This document shows positions 14,087-22,320 of a stretch of 43,875 bases of DNA, piece by piece. Source of the DNA: RUG626 sp964411785 (GTDB taxonomy: Bacteria > Bacillota > Clostridia > Oscillospirales > Oscillospiraceae); the NCBI GenBank assembly GCA_964411785.1, contig CAYPMJ010000003.1, positions 1 to 43,875 of the forward strand. The letters are read 5' to 3'. A program made the position numbers and the translations under genes. Position 1 is the first letter of the stretch, and each line of letters starts with the position of its first letter. Under the pieces are notes generated by a model. That model did no database searches and was not told where the DNA came from. It saw nothing but the letters and a program-made list of their open reading frames with translations.

Positions 14087-14538
14087 GTGCCCCCCTCCTC
14101 ACTTCCCGCGAACCCTGACAGCGGATGGCGCATGTTGTACGGCCCCTCCTCAAGTATCACCTGCAGCGCCGTTCTCGTGGCGCCGTTTACCGCAATGGGA
14201 CACCTCATGTTCACCGTGCTCTCCGACACCGGATTCTTCACGGCGCAGAGCACATAGTAGTAGAGATCCTCGCTCTTTTCGGCCCCCAGCGCCCGCAGCT
14301 CATCCGGCTGGAGCACGGGGGTGTATCCCGGGTCAAGCATGAACGGGTCAAGCAGCGTAAACGCAAGGCCGACAGTTGCCGTGCTCTGCAGGCAGAAAAG
14401 CGTGCTCTCGCCGTCGGTGGGAAACGGCACCAGGAGGAACGAATTCTCGTCCTCGAACCCGAAAAGGCCGTCAGGGAAGCTTATGGTCTCCCCCTCCTCG
14501 TACTCTATCTCCCCGAAATACTTAGTACCTGTCTTCAA
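14080..14538 (-). CDS. fliW: Flagellar assembly factor FliW (CsrA antagonist)
   Basis: The 152-residue product shows the FliW pattern: ISFPDGLFGFEDENSFLLVP near the N-terminus, LLDPFMLDPGYTP in the middle and VNMRCPIAVN towards the C-terminus. FliW binds CsrA without competing for RNA, and is itself bound by flagellin, giving a switch that matches flagellin synthesis to export. The start codon is TTG at 14538; AAGGAGG lies six bases upstream and no ATG or GTG fits better. The 3' end overlaps csrA by seven bases. It follows the yviE-like gene after 40 bases in the flgM operon. The terminal EEGGTC is slightly longer than usual because the frame runs into csrA. Confidence 0.93.
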   Translation of the reverse strand: MKTGTKYFGEIEYEEGETISFPDGLFGFEDENSFLLVPFPTDGESTLFCLQSTATVGLAFTLLDPFMLDPGYTPVLQPDELRALGAEKSEDLYYYVLCAVKNPVSESTVNMRCPIAVNGATRTALQVILEEGPYNMRHPLSGFAGSEEGGTC

Positions 14539-14578
14539 TAGGCCCCTCCTTCCAGGGTTTTCCCGTGCGCACCCTACG

Positions 14579-15187
14579 TCACGCCTTCACATCCACAGCC
14601 TCATAATCAGGGTCTGAGGACGGCGGCACGTAGAGCGGCCCGCCAATGTACTTTATTATGACGTCCGGCTGCTGCGCCACGGATATCTCTATGTCCCCGG
14701 GTGTAAATTTAAACTCCCCTTCCTCCAGCTTCCAGTCAAAGTTCAGTTTGTCCATCTCGTACCGGATCTCCATGGAGCCGTCCTCCCACTGGATATCCGC
14801 CCCTGTGGACGGCAGGAACTCAAGCGCGCTCCCGCGGTCTATGTTCTGGTCTGTGGCCTCCTTGGATATCTCGCTCACAGCGTCCACCTTCGCGCGAAGG
14901 AAGAGATCCCCGTGGCGGGCATAGGTGGCCGTCGCCTCATAGGCGGCCCGCTTTCCCGCGTCCGCCGCCTGGGAAACGCTCTGGGCCGTCGTCGGACGCA
15001 GCGAGCCCCTCGCCTCAAACGTGTCCACATTGAGCCTTATAGGTCTGCTCTTTATGTCCAGCTTGCCCCCCTCGGAGCGGCTTATCTCCATCTCCGCTGT
15101 GCCGCGGCTGTACTCAAGCGTCGCGTGCTTCGTCTTCATCTGTATCTCGATTGGTACGGTCTTGATCTCTATAAGTGGGTATGTCAA
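14579..15187 (-). CDS. YviE-like protein (DUF6470 family)
   Basis: The 202-residue product lies between flgL and fliW, exactly where Bacillus has yviE, and carries features of that family: an N-terminal IEIKTVPIEIQMKTKHATLE, a middle region rich in Ala and Arg, and a C-terminal beta part with VIIKYIGGPLYVPPSSDPDY. There is no signal peptide. Function is not established; conservation of position suggests a role in filament junction assembly or in the FliW/CsrA circuit. The start is TTG at 15187 with GGGAG eight bases upstream; no alternative start is better placed. The gene starts 89 bases after flgL and precedes fliW by 40 bases. Confidence 0.82.
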   Translation of the reverse strand: MTYPLIEIKTVPIEIQMKTKHATLEYSRGTAEMEISRSEGGKLDIKSRPIRLNVDTFEARGSLRPTTAQSVSQAADAGKRAAYEATATYARHGDLFLRAKVDAVSEISKEATDQNIDRGSALEFLPSTGADIQWEDGSMEIRYEMDKLNFDWKLEEGEFKFTPGDIEISVAQQPDVIIKYIGGPLYVPPSSDPDYEAVDVKA

Positions 15188-15276
15188 CGTTTACACTCCC
15201 TTCCCCGCCTTCGCCCTGCGCTTCCCCGTGCGCATGGCTGCTCCCGGCTTTCCGGGCTCCCCCCGGTCTTCCGGTC

Positions 15277-16464
15277 TTAAGACATGTAATCTATAAGCGA
15301 CTCTGAAAGTATGTCGGTGCCTATCTTCAGCGCCGCGTTGTAACAGTACTGTGCATACATCATCTCCGTTATGGCGTCGGCCGCGTCCACGTCCTCAAGG
15401 TCCACTATCTGCTCGTTCAGCGTAAGGGACGTGCTCTCAAGCTGCGACAGATTCGTCTGCAGATAGGAGGCCTGGCCGTCAAGCTCCACGTGCTTCTCCG
15501 ACACCCGGTCAATGGCGAGCTGGAGCCTCCCCGCAAGGTCGCAGGCGTAGTCCTTAAGCTCCGCGTTTGTCTCCGAGTCATCGGAGTAGTCCCCCGTGTC
15601 GGGGTCACAGTTGTTGGCCAGCACCCCGAGCTTTCTCATGATGACCGCCAGGTTCACCGGCTCCCCGTCCTCGTCCACTCCGAAGCCCAGCATATCTATA
15701 CCGGAAAGGGATGAGTTGAAGGCCGTCGCCTCCACAAGCGCTCCGTCCTCCTCCCTCATGCCAAGACCCACATCCACAAACGTGCCCTCGTTGTACGTGG
15801 AGCTGCTTCTGGACATGGCCAGCAGCTGCTCGGCCTCGCTGTACTGCTGCTCATAGGCCGCGTAGGCCTCCTCATCAAGTGTGCCGTCCTCCGACGTGAA
15901 GTCCTCCGCCTGCTTCTTCTCCTCCAGGGTGATAACGCCGTTTGCGTCGTTCACAAGGAGCGGGTTTGAGACGTCAAGCCCCCTGTAGAGCAGCTTATCC
16001 CCGTCCCAGGTAAAGGGAACTGTGAGCCCGTCGTTGCCGGAGAACACATAGGTGTCGCCGAACCTTGAGTTCATGACCTGGGTTATGGCCTCCGACGTGG
16101 ATATAAGGTCGCTCCCCAGGGATTTCCTGCTGCCCCCGCTGGGGTCGTTCAGCACCGCCAGCGACGAGGCTATCCCGTCAAGGCCCGGGGTGTTGTCGTT
16201 CCCGTCCACTATCTTGTCCATGGCGTCCCAGGCCGTCTGGACCTTGCTTATCACGTAGTTGCTGTTTGTTATCTGGTTCTCAGTCCTCCACATGGATCTG
16301 CGGAGCTGGAACGCCTGTGTGGCGGTGGCCGGGTCCTCGGCGTAGCTTGTGAACTGTCTGCCGGTCTCCACCTTCTTCATGGCGTCGCTTAAATTCCTGG
16401 TGCTGGTCTGCAGGTTGCTCCGATAGCTGCGGAACAGCCCGTTGGTGGTTATCCTTATGCTCAT
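15277..16464 (-). CDS. flgL: Flagellar hook-filament junction protein FlgL
   Basis: The 395-residue product shows the flagellin-type N-terminus (SIRITTNGLFRSYRSNLQTS, then DAMKKVETGRQFTSYAEDPA) and the matching C-terminal helix (ALKIGTDILSESLIDYMS). This is HAP3, which together with FlgK joins hook and filament. It is not flagellin: it lacks a typical flagellin N-terminal sequence, and flgK is directly upstream. About 100 residues in the centre (about 165-260, rich in Glu and Asp) are extra relative to the usual 300-residue FlgL, in line with the enlarged FlgK and FliD here. The start is ATG at 16464 with GGGAGG 12 bases upstream. The gap to flgK is 27 bases. Confidence 0.93.
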   Translation of the reverse strand: MSIRITTNGLFRSYRSNLQTSTRNLSDAMKKVETGRQFTSYAEDPATATQAFQLRRSMWRTENQITNSNYVISKVQTAWDAMDKIVDGNDNTPGLDGIASSLAVLNDPSGGSRKSLGSDLISTSEAITQVMNSRFGDTYVFSGNDGLTVPFTWDGDKLLYRGLDVSNPLLVNDANGVITLEEKKQAEDFTSEDGTLDEEAYAAYEQQYSEAEQLLAMSRSSSTYNEGTFVDVGLGMREEDGALVEATAFNSSLSGIDMLGFGVDEDGEPVNLAVIMRKLGVLANNCDPDTGDYSDDSETNAELKDYACDLAGRLQLAIDRVSEKHVELDGQASYLQTNLSQLESTSLTLNEQIVDLEDVDAADAITEMMYAQYCYNAALKIGTDILSESLIDYMS

Positions 16465-16491
16465 TGCTCTCTCATGCCTCCCTCAGCCTCT

Positions 16492-19257
16492 TCACGTTCC
16501 GTTTATGAGCTTCTCCAGCATCTCGTCATAGGTGGTCATAAGCCGGCACGACGCAGAGTACGCCTTCTGGTACTGCATCATGTTGATCGCCTCGTCGTTG
16601 AGATCCACCCCCGACACGGAGTCCCGCTCTATCCACAGCTCATCCTCCATGGCCTCGTAGTTTGTGAGCATAGTGTCCGTCACCATGAGGTCGTTTGCCA
16701 GCTGCTCATTCATGTTGGTGAGCATGCCCTGGAGAGAGCCGCTGTAGTATGCCACATCGGGGTTCAACACATTGTCAAACCCGGTGTCCGACGGCTTGAA
16801 ATAGTGAGTTCCGGAGTCCATCTGGGTGAGCAGGTGCTGGTAGTTGTCGTTGGCGGTGGAGTTATCCGAGGTGAAGGACTGCACTATCTGGAGCCTGTTC
16901 GTGGCCCAGCTGTTGGACACCGATATGTTTGAGGCTGTGATGCCCTCAGCTGTGTCCTTGTTGCTGTCGTTGCTTATGAGCACGCCGCCCTTCCCGTCAG
17001 GGTCCGTCTTCTCCCAGACGGTGGTGGTCTTCTCCACCCACTCGCTCACCGTCTCCACATCCTTGTACATGGTTATGTCCGTCTCGGGGAAGTCCGAGAG
17101 CTGAAGCTCAATCCCGTGAAGCTCCTCTCCGGCCTCCTCATATCCGCCCTCCCCATCAGACACCATGTTTGCAAAGTACTTAAGCTGATCTTCCGTAAGA
17201 GTGACCGCGCGGTCATCCGGGAGCACGCCGTCTCCCCCCACAAGCAGATCCTCCCCCTCAAGGGGCGTCTCATCCTCGCACAGGATGTACCACAGTCCGT
17301 CCCCCTTCTGGGCGACCTTGAGATAGAGCTCCACTGTGGCGTCGGGGTTGTCGGGGTCAAGCGGGTCCTGGACCTCAATGGGGGAGCCATCGGGTGTGAA
17401 GCACTGTATAGCCTTCACCGGCGCCTCAAACTCCACCTCCTCTATCCCCGTGGTGGTCACCTTCTCCACGCCGTTGCAGGTGTTCATAACCTCCGCGACC
17501 TTATTAGCCAGAGCGTCAAGGGCGTTCTGGTAATACTGTATTCCCCGCTTTGAGGCCGCGTTGGGGTCGTCCGCCAGGACGGAGACGTCGGTGTACTCGC
17601 CCTTCTCAACCAGCAGCTCCCTCTCGGACTGGAGAGCGCCGTAGAGCGTGTTGTCGTTAAGCTCCACCGGGGTGCTGAGAACCTCCTGCACCTCCCGTAT
17701 GCGGTAGTACTCCGCCGTCTTGGTGGCCTCTATGACAAACTTGCCGTTCTTCTTGACCACCTCATAGCTTATTGACTCGTTCTCCTCCAGCGTGACGCCC
17801 TCGGGGAGCGCCCCGCCCAGATCCCTCAGCGCGTTCTGCGCCTCTCTTGAGGAGTCAAACTCCGTCTGCACCTGGGTTGTGGAGCGGTATATGTACCAGC
17901 CGCTGCTGTCGCTGCCCCTCACCTCATAGTTATATGTCTCGCCGTCCTCGCCCTCGGTGGGAAGGCCGGATATTATCGTCTCAGCGTCAGCCTGGGTGCT
18001 GTATTTTACCGGGCCCGACGCCCCATCCGGTATATACTGCACCGCCTCCGACGTGGTCTTAAGCCCGATTACAAACGGGTCCTGCTCCTCCTGCTGGGAT
18101 ATGATCTCATAGCTCAGCTGCAGGCCGTTCACCACCGTCGTCTCCGGCATGTCCGCCTCCGCTTCCTCGCGGCTTGTGTACTTGGGCGGGTCCAGCGTCT
18201 CGTCCGGGTTGTTGGGATCCGGCGGGCGGTAGAGCTGGCGGGTGACTCCGGCTATCTCGATCTTGCCCCGTCTGTCGACAAGCGGCGTCATATCAAGGTC
18301 AAAGTTCTCGCTGTCCTGCATCTGCATGATGGGGTCGCCGTTCTCGTCAAGCACGAAATTCCCGTCGTCGTCCTTTACATAGAGGACGTTCCCGTTCTCG
18401 TCAGTCACGGGGACCTGGCGGATTGAAAACTGGGTGCAGTAGATGCCGTCCACCAGCGTCGCGGTGTTGGCGCCGGTGTTCACGGTGTCGTCCCCGTCAA
18501 GTTTTATGGTCAGCTTCTCAACTCCCTTTGTGTCGCCCACGTCCTCAGTTGAGTATATGACGCTGATCCTCATGTATTTTGAGAGGTCATCTATGAGATT
18601 GTTCCGCTCGTCCTTCAATGACAGCGCGTCGGAGCCGTAGAGGTTGGCCTGGCGTATCTGCTCATTTAAGTTGCGGATGCTTTTCAGTATTGAATTTACA
18701 TCGTCCAGATCCTGCTTGAAGCGGCTCTCCTGGTTGTCCCACACCGTCTGGAGCTGGGAGGCGTACATCTGGAATTTGCTGCACAGCGACTCCACCGAGG
18801 TCCTCACCAGCGTGTCATACTCCTTGACCCCCGCGCCCCTTGTAACCAGGTTTGACAGCTGCTCCATGAGGTCATTGAACTGCGCCTCCATGATCCCGCC
18901 GTCGTCCTCGCCCTTGCACACCTCGTCTATGACCTGCGAAAGCCTAGTGAGGCCCTCCTGTCTGGCCTCATAGGCGCCGACGCTGGACTGCTCCGTGCGA
19001 TACTGTATGTCAAGGTACGGGTCCCGCAGCTGGGACACGCCGCTCACCAGCACGCCGCCCCCGATTCTCACGTCGTAGGACGACACATACCTGTCAGCGC
19101 CGCCCGTGTACATGCTGGCCTGATCCAGCTGCTGCCTTGTGTACCCCGTGGTGTTGACATTGGAGATGTTGTTGCCGGTCACCGTTATGCCCCTGGATGC
19201 GGCATATATTCCAAGCTTTATCGTTGTAAATGTTCCGAATGTGGAAACAGTGCTCAT
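16492..19257 (-). CDS. flgK: Flagellar hook-filament junction protein FlgK, with central repeat insertion
   Basis: From ATG 19257, with AAAGGA eight bases upstream, the product has 921 residues. A longer frame to 19476 would only run into the flgN gene. The N-terminus (TTIKLGIYAASRGITVTGNN, then ISNVNTTGYTRQ) and the C-terminus (SGVDLNDEAINMMQYQKAYS) are diagnostic of FlgK (HAP1), which links hook and filament. The usual length is 450-650. At about 350-520 there are three related modules of roughly 50-60 residues, each opening with a KYTSREEAEA-, KYSTQADAET- or EFDSSREAQN-like helix and then a YEI/YEV strand. A second acidic insertion lies at about 615-735. The inserts should project from the junction surface. 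It is the third gene of the flgM operon, 19 bases after the flgN-like gene. Confidence 0.93.
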   Translation of the reverse strand: MSTVSTFGTFTTIKLGIYAASRGITVTGNNISNVNTTGYTRQQLDQASMYTGGADRYVSSYDVRIGGGVLVSGVSQLRDPYLDIQYRTEQSSVGAYEARQEGLTRLSQVIDEVCKGEDDGGIMEAQFNDLMEQLSNLVTRGAGVKEYDTLVRTSVESLCSKFQMYASQLQTVWDNQESRFKQDLDDVNSILKSIRNLNEQIRQANLYGSDALSLKDERNNLIDDLSKYMRISVIYSTEDVGDTKGVEKLTIKLDGDDTVNTGANTATLVDGIYCTQFSIRQVPVTDENGNVLYVKDDDGNFVLDENGDPIMQMQDSENFDLDMTPLVDRRGKIEIAGVTRQLYRPPDPNNPDETLDPPKYTSREEAEADMPETTVVNGLQLSYEIISQQEEQDPFVIGLKTTSEAVQYIPDGASGPVKYSTQADAETIISGLPTEGEDGETYNYEVRGSDSSGWYIYRSTTQVQTEFDSSREAQNALRDLGGALPEGVTLEENESISYEVVKKNGKFVIEATKTAEYYRIREVQEVLSTPVELNDNTLYGALQSERELLVEKGEYTDVSVLADDPNAASKRGIQYYQNALDALANKVAEVMNTCNGVEKVTTTGIEEVEFEAPVKAIQCFTPDGSPIEVQDPLDPDNPDATVELYLKVAQKGDGLWYILCEDETPLEGEDLLVGGDGVLPDDRAVTLTEDQLKYFANMVSDGEGGYEEAGEELHGIELQLSDFPETDITMYKDVETVSEWVEKTTTVWEKTDPDGKGGVLISNDSNKDTAEGITASNISVSNSWATNRLQIVQSFTSDNSTANDNYQHLLTQMDSGTHYFKPSDTGFDNVLNPDVAYYSGSLQGMLTNMNEQLANDLMVTDTMLTNYEAMEDELWIERDSVSGVDLNDEAINMMQYQKAYSASCRLMTTYDEMLEKLINGT

Positions 19258-19276
19258 TGCTCGTTCCTTTCTCCCG

Positions 19277-19711
19277 TCACGCCCGGAAATCTGTAAGACC
19301 GTTGTTCGCGCCGCTTCTCTGGTCCTCCGCGATGAATTTCTCAAACATATGCAGATTGCACTCCAGCGTCGTCCGGCACGTCTGCGACGCCGCCTTGTAT
19401 ATCTTATACCTGTTCTGAAGCTTCTCCTGGGCCGCCCGGGCCCTGGCGCGTATGTCCACAGGGCATCTGTCCGCAAGTCCCGAGAGCGGAACTCCCGTCA
19501 TGCCCAGCTTCGCCAGCAGCTGCTCCCGCTGCCTGTCCATGGTCCTGAGCTCCAGACTGAGCGCCTGTTCTCTCTTCATGCAGCTCTCAACGCCTATTAT
19601 GTCGTCCCGGCGCACAGCGTCGGTCTTCTCCCTGGCTATGGCCGTGAGGCGGTCAAGTCTGTCCCCCAGCTTCTCCAGAAATGAAAAATACTCCTGATAG
19701 GGATCCTCCAC
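19277..19711 (-). CDS. flgN: FlgN-like chaperone for FlgK/FlgL
   Basis: The 144-residue product is helical and charged and lies between flgM and flgK, the standard flgN position. It reads MEDPYQEYFSFLEKLGDRLD, then helices with REQALSLELRTMDRQREQLL (about 48-67) and a final helix near 95-125. FlgN binds the C-termini of FlgK and FlgL in the cytoplasm and delivers them to the export gate; both clients are encoded directly downstream. It starts three bases after flgM ends. Length and helix pattern fit the family; sequence identity is low, as is usual for FlgN. Confidence 0.82.
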   Translation of the reverse strand: MEDPYQEYFSFLEKLGDRLDRLTAIAREKTDAVRRDDIIGVESCMKREQALSLELRTMDRQREQLLAKLGMTGVPLSGLADRCPVDIRARARAAQEKLQNRYKIYKAASQTCRTTLECNLHMFEKFIAEDQRSGANNGLTDFRA

Positions 19712-19713
19712 GC

Positions 19714-20040
19714 TCAGACCACCCCCAGCAGCAGCATTTTACGGGCGATTTCCATGGGCTCCACCTCGTATGTCCCGCTCTGAACCTGTTCGCGGAGCTT
19801 TGCAACGTCGCTGGAGCTTGTGGCTGTGCGCACCTCGTTTGCGAGGCGGCTTGTGAGCGAGCGCGTGTCCATGCCATGCGCCGCCGTCTCCGCTGAGGAG
19901 ATCAGTATCTCGTCAAACCGCTGTGCGGATCCGGTGGCTGCGGCCTTTGCGGGGTGCGCCTCGGCGGAGTACGTCTGGGCGCTGCGCGGCCAGGCGGTCT
20001 CCTGGAGTTTGTTGTAATTGCCGGTTGCGGAAATAATCAT
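19714..20040 (-). CDS. flgM: Anti-sigma-28 factor FlgM
   Basis: The 108-residue product has a disordered N-terminus and the FlgM core near the C-terminus: SLTSRLANEVRTATSSSDVA, then LREQVQSGTYEVEPMEIARK and a hydrophobic tail. FlgM holds sigma-28 (FliA/SigD) inactive until it is exported through the finished hook-basal body, then late genes are transcribed. The start is ATG at 20040; GGGGGAGG lies about six bases upstream. A strong sigma-28 promoter ends about 60 bases before the start, giving the usual negative feedback loop. It is the first gene of an eight-gene operon ending at 13272. Confidence 0.9.
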   Translation of the reverse strand: MIISATGNYNKLQETAWPRSAQTYSAEAHPAKAAATGSAQRFDEILISSAETAAHGMDTRSLTSRLANEVRTATSSSDVAKLREQVQSGTYEVEPMEIARKMLLLGVV

Positions 20041-20099
20041 AGGGTCCTCCCCCTTCTTTGTGCTTCAGGTCTCAGTCCGCGGCTTGATGCTCATTATTT

Positions 20100-20126
20100 T
20101 TATCGGCCGGGCTTAAAATAAATTAA
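20100..20126 (-). promoter_or_regulatory. Sigma-28 promoter of the flgM operon
   Basis: Read on the minus strand: TTAATTTA (20119-20126), an 11-base spacer, then GCCGATAA (20100-20107). The -10 matches the sigma-28 consensus fully and the spacing is exact. It lies about 60 bases upstream of flgM. Confidence 0.85.
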
Positions 20127-20233
20127 TAGCTCTCCGGGAGTTTGTTTGCAATTTGGCCCTCGCTGCCGGGCCTGGCTAAGTAACTGCCCGCATAAGGCCG
20201 GGAGCTTAAGGCCCTTTTCAAGTCCCGCCTCAG

Positions 20234-20329
20234 GCCCTGCCTTAAGCCCTGCCTTAAGCCCTGCCTTAAGCCCTGCCTTAAGCCCTGCCTTAAGTCTCAC
20301 CTTAAGCCTCACCTTACGCCTCGCCTTAG
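20234..20329. repeat. Eight tandem copies of a 12-base repeat
   Basis: Units of GCCCTGCCTTAA repeat at exact 12-base steps. The first five (20234-20293) are identical, and the last three drift (GTCTCACCTTAA, GCCTCACCTTAC, GCCTCGCCTTAG). They lie between the cheB stop and the flgM promoter. A 12-base unit keeps frame on both strands. The minus strand would encode KAGL-type tetrapeptides, but no ribosome binding site supports translation. Each junction makes a CTTAAG palindrome. Confidence 0.9.
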
Positions 20330-20424
20330 AAGCGCCGCGCACTGCAAATGCGAGAGGCCGGCTGCGGAAGAGGCTTGCGCCGGAACCGCGGCGGGCCTCT
20401 CAACAGGTGAAAACGGCTCCGGCC

Positions 20425-21462
20425 TTACTGTTTCATTTTAAGGTACCTGAGAAGCACCCCCGCTATGTCCTTGCATCCGGCCTGGACCATGACCGCGCCT
20501 ATGTCGTTTGCGACGCCCGGCATGCCGTATACAACACTTGTCTCTTTGTCCTGTCCGATGGTGTAAGCGCCCTTCTGGCGCATCTGAAGCAGACCCTGCG
20601 CGCCGTCCTGTCCCATGCCGGTCATGATGATGCCCACCATCCCGCACTTGACGACCTCCGCCATGGACTGGAAGAGCGCATCCACCGACGGCCTGTGCCC
20701 GCTCACCCGCTCGCCCGGCTTGCAGCTGACCTTGTACCCGCCCAAGGGTGTGCGCATCACGCGGCACTGCAGGTCAGCCGGAGCCACAAGGGCAAGGCCC
20801 CTTCGTATGTCGTCCCCGTCCTTGGCCTCCCGCACCTCCATCTTGCAGAGCCTGTTCAGCCTGTCGGCGTACATCGCCGTAAAGCCCGGGGGCATGTGCT
20901 GAACGACCACCATCCCCGGTATATCCTCCGGCAGACGCTTCATGACCTCCAGCGTCGCCTCGGTGCCGCCCGTGGACGCGCCCAGGCCTATGACGAACCT
21001 GTTTGCCACGCTGGCCCCCAGCGGCCCCAGCGGTGAGACCGGAGTCTCGGCGGCGGGCCTCTGCACCCTGGCCTGGGCGGCTATCATGACCTTCTGCGCT
21101 AAAGTCGCTATGAATGTCTCGGTATTCTGCTCCCCGTCCGGCTTGCGCACAAAATCCACAGCCCCTGCGTGCAGCGCGTCGAAGACGCCCAGGTTCAGCG
21201 ACGACACAAGCACCACCGGCAGTGGGTTCTGGGGGAGCAGCTGTTTTAAAAGGTCAAGTCCGGTCATCCCCGGCATCTGGACATCCAGCGTCATGACGTC
21301 GGGTCTTAAGACCTTCACCTTGTTTTTCGCGTCAATTGCATTGATAGCGTAGCCTGCAACCTCGATATTGGGATACTCCGAGAAGCCATCCATTATGACC
21401 TTGCGGGCGACCAGCGAGTCGTCAACCACAAGCACACGTATTCTTCTCCCGATAACAGCCAT
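20425..21462 (-). CDS. cheB: Chemotaxis methylesterase/response regulator CheB
   Basis: The 345-residue product has a receiver domain at about 8-125 (acidic pocket D14-D15, phospho-acceptor D60 in LDVQMPGMTG) and a C-terminal methylesterase/deamidase domain at about 150-340. The latter has catalytic serine in GLGASTGGTEA, histidine in VVVQHMPPGF and aspartate in TGMGQDGAQG. CheB removes methyl groups from chemoreceptors when phosphorylated by CheA, giving adaptation. Length and motifs are standard. It is the last gene of cheA-cheW-cheR-cheB, 17 bases after cheR; AGGAGG lies about eight bases before the ATG. No chemoreceptor gene is in the window. Confidence 0.96.
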   Translation of the reverse strand: MAVIGRRIRVLVVDDSLVARKVIMDGFSEYPNIEVAGYAINAIDAKNKVKVLRPDVMTLDVQMPGMTGLDLLKQLLPQNPLPVVLVSSLNLGVFDALHAGAVDFVRKPDGEQNTETFIATLAQKVMIAAQARVQRPAAETPVSPLGPLGASVANRFVIGLGASTGGTEATLEVMKRLPEDIPGMVVVQHMPPGFTAMYADRLNRLCKMEVREAKDGDDIRRGLALVAPADLQCRVMRTPLGGYKVSCKPGERVSGHRPSVDALFQSMAEVVKCGMVGIIMTGMGQDGAQGLLQMRQKGAYTIGQDKETSVVYGMPGVANDIGAVMVQAGCKDIAGVLLRYLKMKQ

Positions 21463-21479
21463 CCAATGACCTCCTGAGC

Positions 21480-22310
21480 TCAGATTTTCTGAAAAATAGA
21501 CGTCGCCACCCGCTTAAACGGTGCGTCGGGCGTCAGATTTTCCGAGAGGCTTATGATGAGATAGCCGCCCGGCTGCGTTGCGTCGTAAAGGCGCTCCACC
21601 AGCGCCTTCTTAGTGGGCTGGTCAAAGTATATCATGACGTTCCGGCAGAAGATGACGTCGAACTTTCTCCGGAACTGTATCGGGTCCATGAGGTTAAACT
21701 GGCGGAACATGACGTTGTTCTTCACCTTTGGAGCCACGGCAAAGTGTCCGCCCGCAGCCGGGGTAAAATACTCCCTCTTCCACTTGGCCGGGAGCGTGTC
21801 CGGCAGCTCATAGACCCCCTTCTGGGCCTTTGACAGCGCCTCCATGGATATGTCCGTGGCCAGCATCCTCGTGTCCCATGCGGCGGCCTTGGCGCCCAGG
21901 TAGTCTAGCATGTACATGGTCACGTTGTAGGGCTCCTCCCCCGAGGAGCACCCCGCGCTCCAGATAGCCAGTATCTTGTCCCTCTCGTGCTTTCTTGTTA
22001 TCTCCGGGAGGATGGTTTTTGTGAAGAAGTCAAAGGACTCCGTCTCACGCATGAAGTAGGTGTAGTTTGTGGTGAGCCTTGAGAGAAGCTGGTTTATGTC
22101 GTCCCCGTTGCCTCTGGCAAGCAGGTAGTCCACGTACTCCCTGAAGCTTCCAAAGCCCCTGCTCTTCACAGTCCCGCCCAGGCGGCTTGTGATGAGCTGG
22201 CGCTTCTGCCTGAGGTCAATTCCGTAATTTTCACGGACAAATTTCACAAGACGGTTGAAATCCGCGTCAGAAATGAGCAGATTGCCAAGCGCGTCGGTCT
22301 CATTAGGCAT
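21480..22310 (-). CDS. cheR: Chemotaxis receptor methyltransferase CheR
   Basis: The 276-residue product has the CheR all-helical N-domain (FVRENYGIDLRQKRQLITSR, about 24-43) and the SAM-binding domain with AIWSAGCSSGEEPYNVTMYM (about 117-136) and FCRNVMIYFDQPTK (about 217-230). It methylates glutamates on chemoreceptors, opposing CheB. The C-terminus after GGYLIISLSENL has no extra pentapeptide or TPR domain. It sits 10 bases after cheW and 17 bases before cheB. Confidence 0.96.
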   Translation of the reverse strand: MPNETDALGNLLISDADFNRLVKFVRENYGIDLRQKRQLITSRLGGTVKSRGFGSFREYVDYLLARGNGDDINQLLSRLTTNYTYFMRETESFDFFTKTILPEITRKHERDKILAIWSAGCSSGEEPYNVTMYMLDYLGAKAAAWDTRMLATDISMEALSKAQKGVYELPDTLPAKWKREYFTPAAGGHFAVAPKVKNNVMFRQFNLMDPIQFRRKFDVIFCRNVMIYFDQPTKKALVERLYDATQPGGYLIISLSENLTPDAPFKRVATSIFQKI

Positions 22311-22320
22311 GGCGTCTCCT

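Larger units (their letters stand above)
20041..20424. other. cheB-flgM intergenic region
   Basis: These 384 bases hold the flgM sigma-28 promoter (20100-20126), the 12-base tandem array (20234-20329) and an inverted pair GAGAGGCC (20351-20358) / GGCCTCTC (20394-20401) just past the cheB stop. That pair could form a stem that ends or stabilises the che transcript; it has no T-run. No gene is supported. Confidence 0.55.

Noticed and set aside
15277..16464. Reading the FlgL gene as flagellin
   Set aside because: It lies directly after flgK in the flgM operon and its ends match FlgL; no separate flagellin signature is seen.
19258..19476. A 73-residue N-terminal extension of FlgK
   Set aside because: It lies inside the flgN-like gene, is Arg-rich and lacks a ribosome binding site; ATG 19257 gives the standard FlgK N-terminus.
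20234..20329. CRISPR-like array
   Set aside because: The 12-base units are directly joined without spacers, and no cas gene is in the window.
20100..20342. An 80-residue minus-strand frame encoding KAGL-type repeats
   Set aside because: It starts at a GTG with no ribosome binding site, its repeats come wholly from the 12-base tandem array, and its end overlaps the flgM sigma-28 promoter.
20146..21036. A 296-codon plus-strand frame across the repeat array and cheB
   Set aside because: Most of it is antisense to cheB, which has complete catalytic motifs; it has no start signal.
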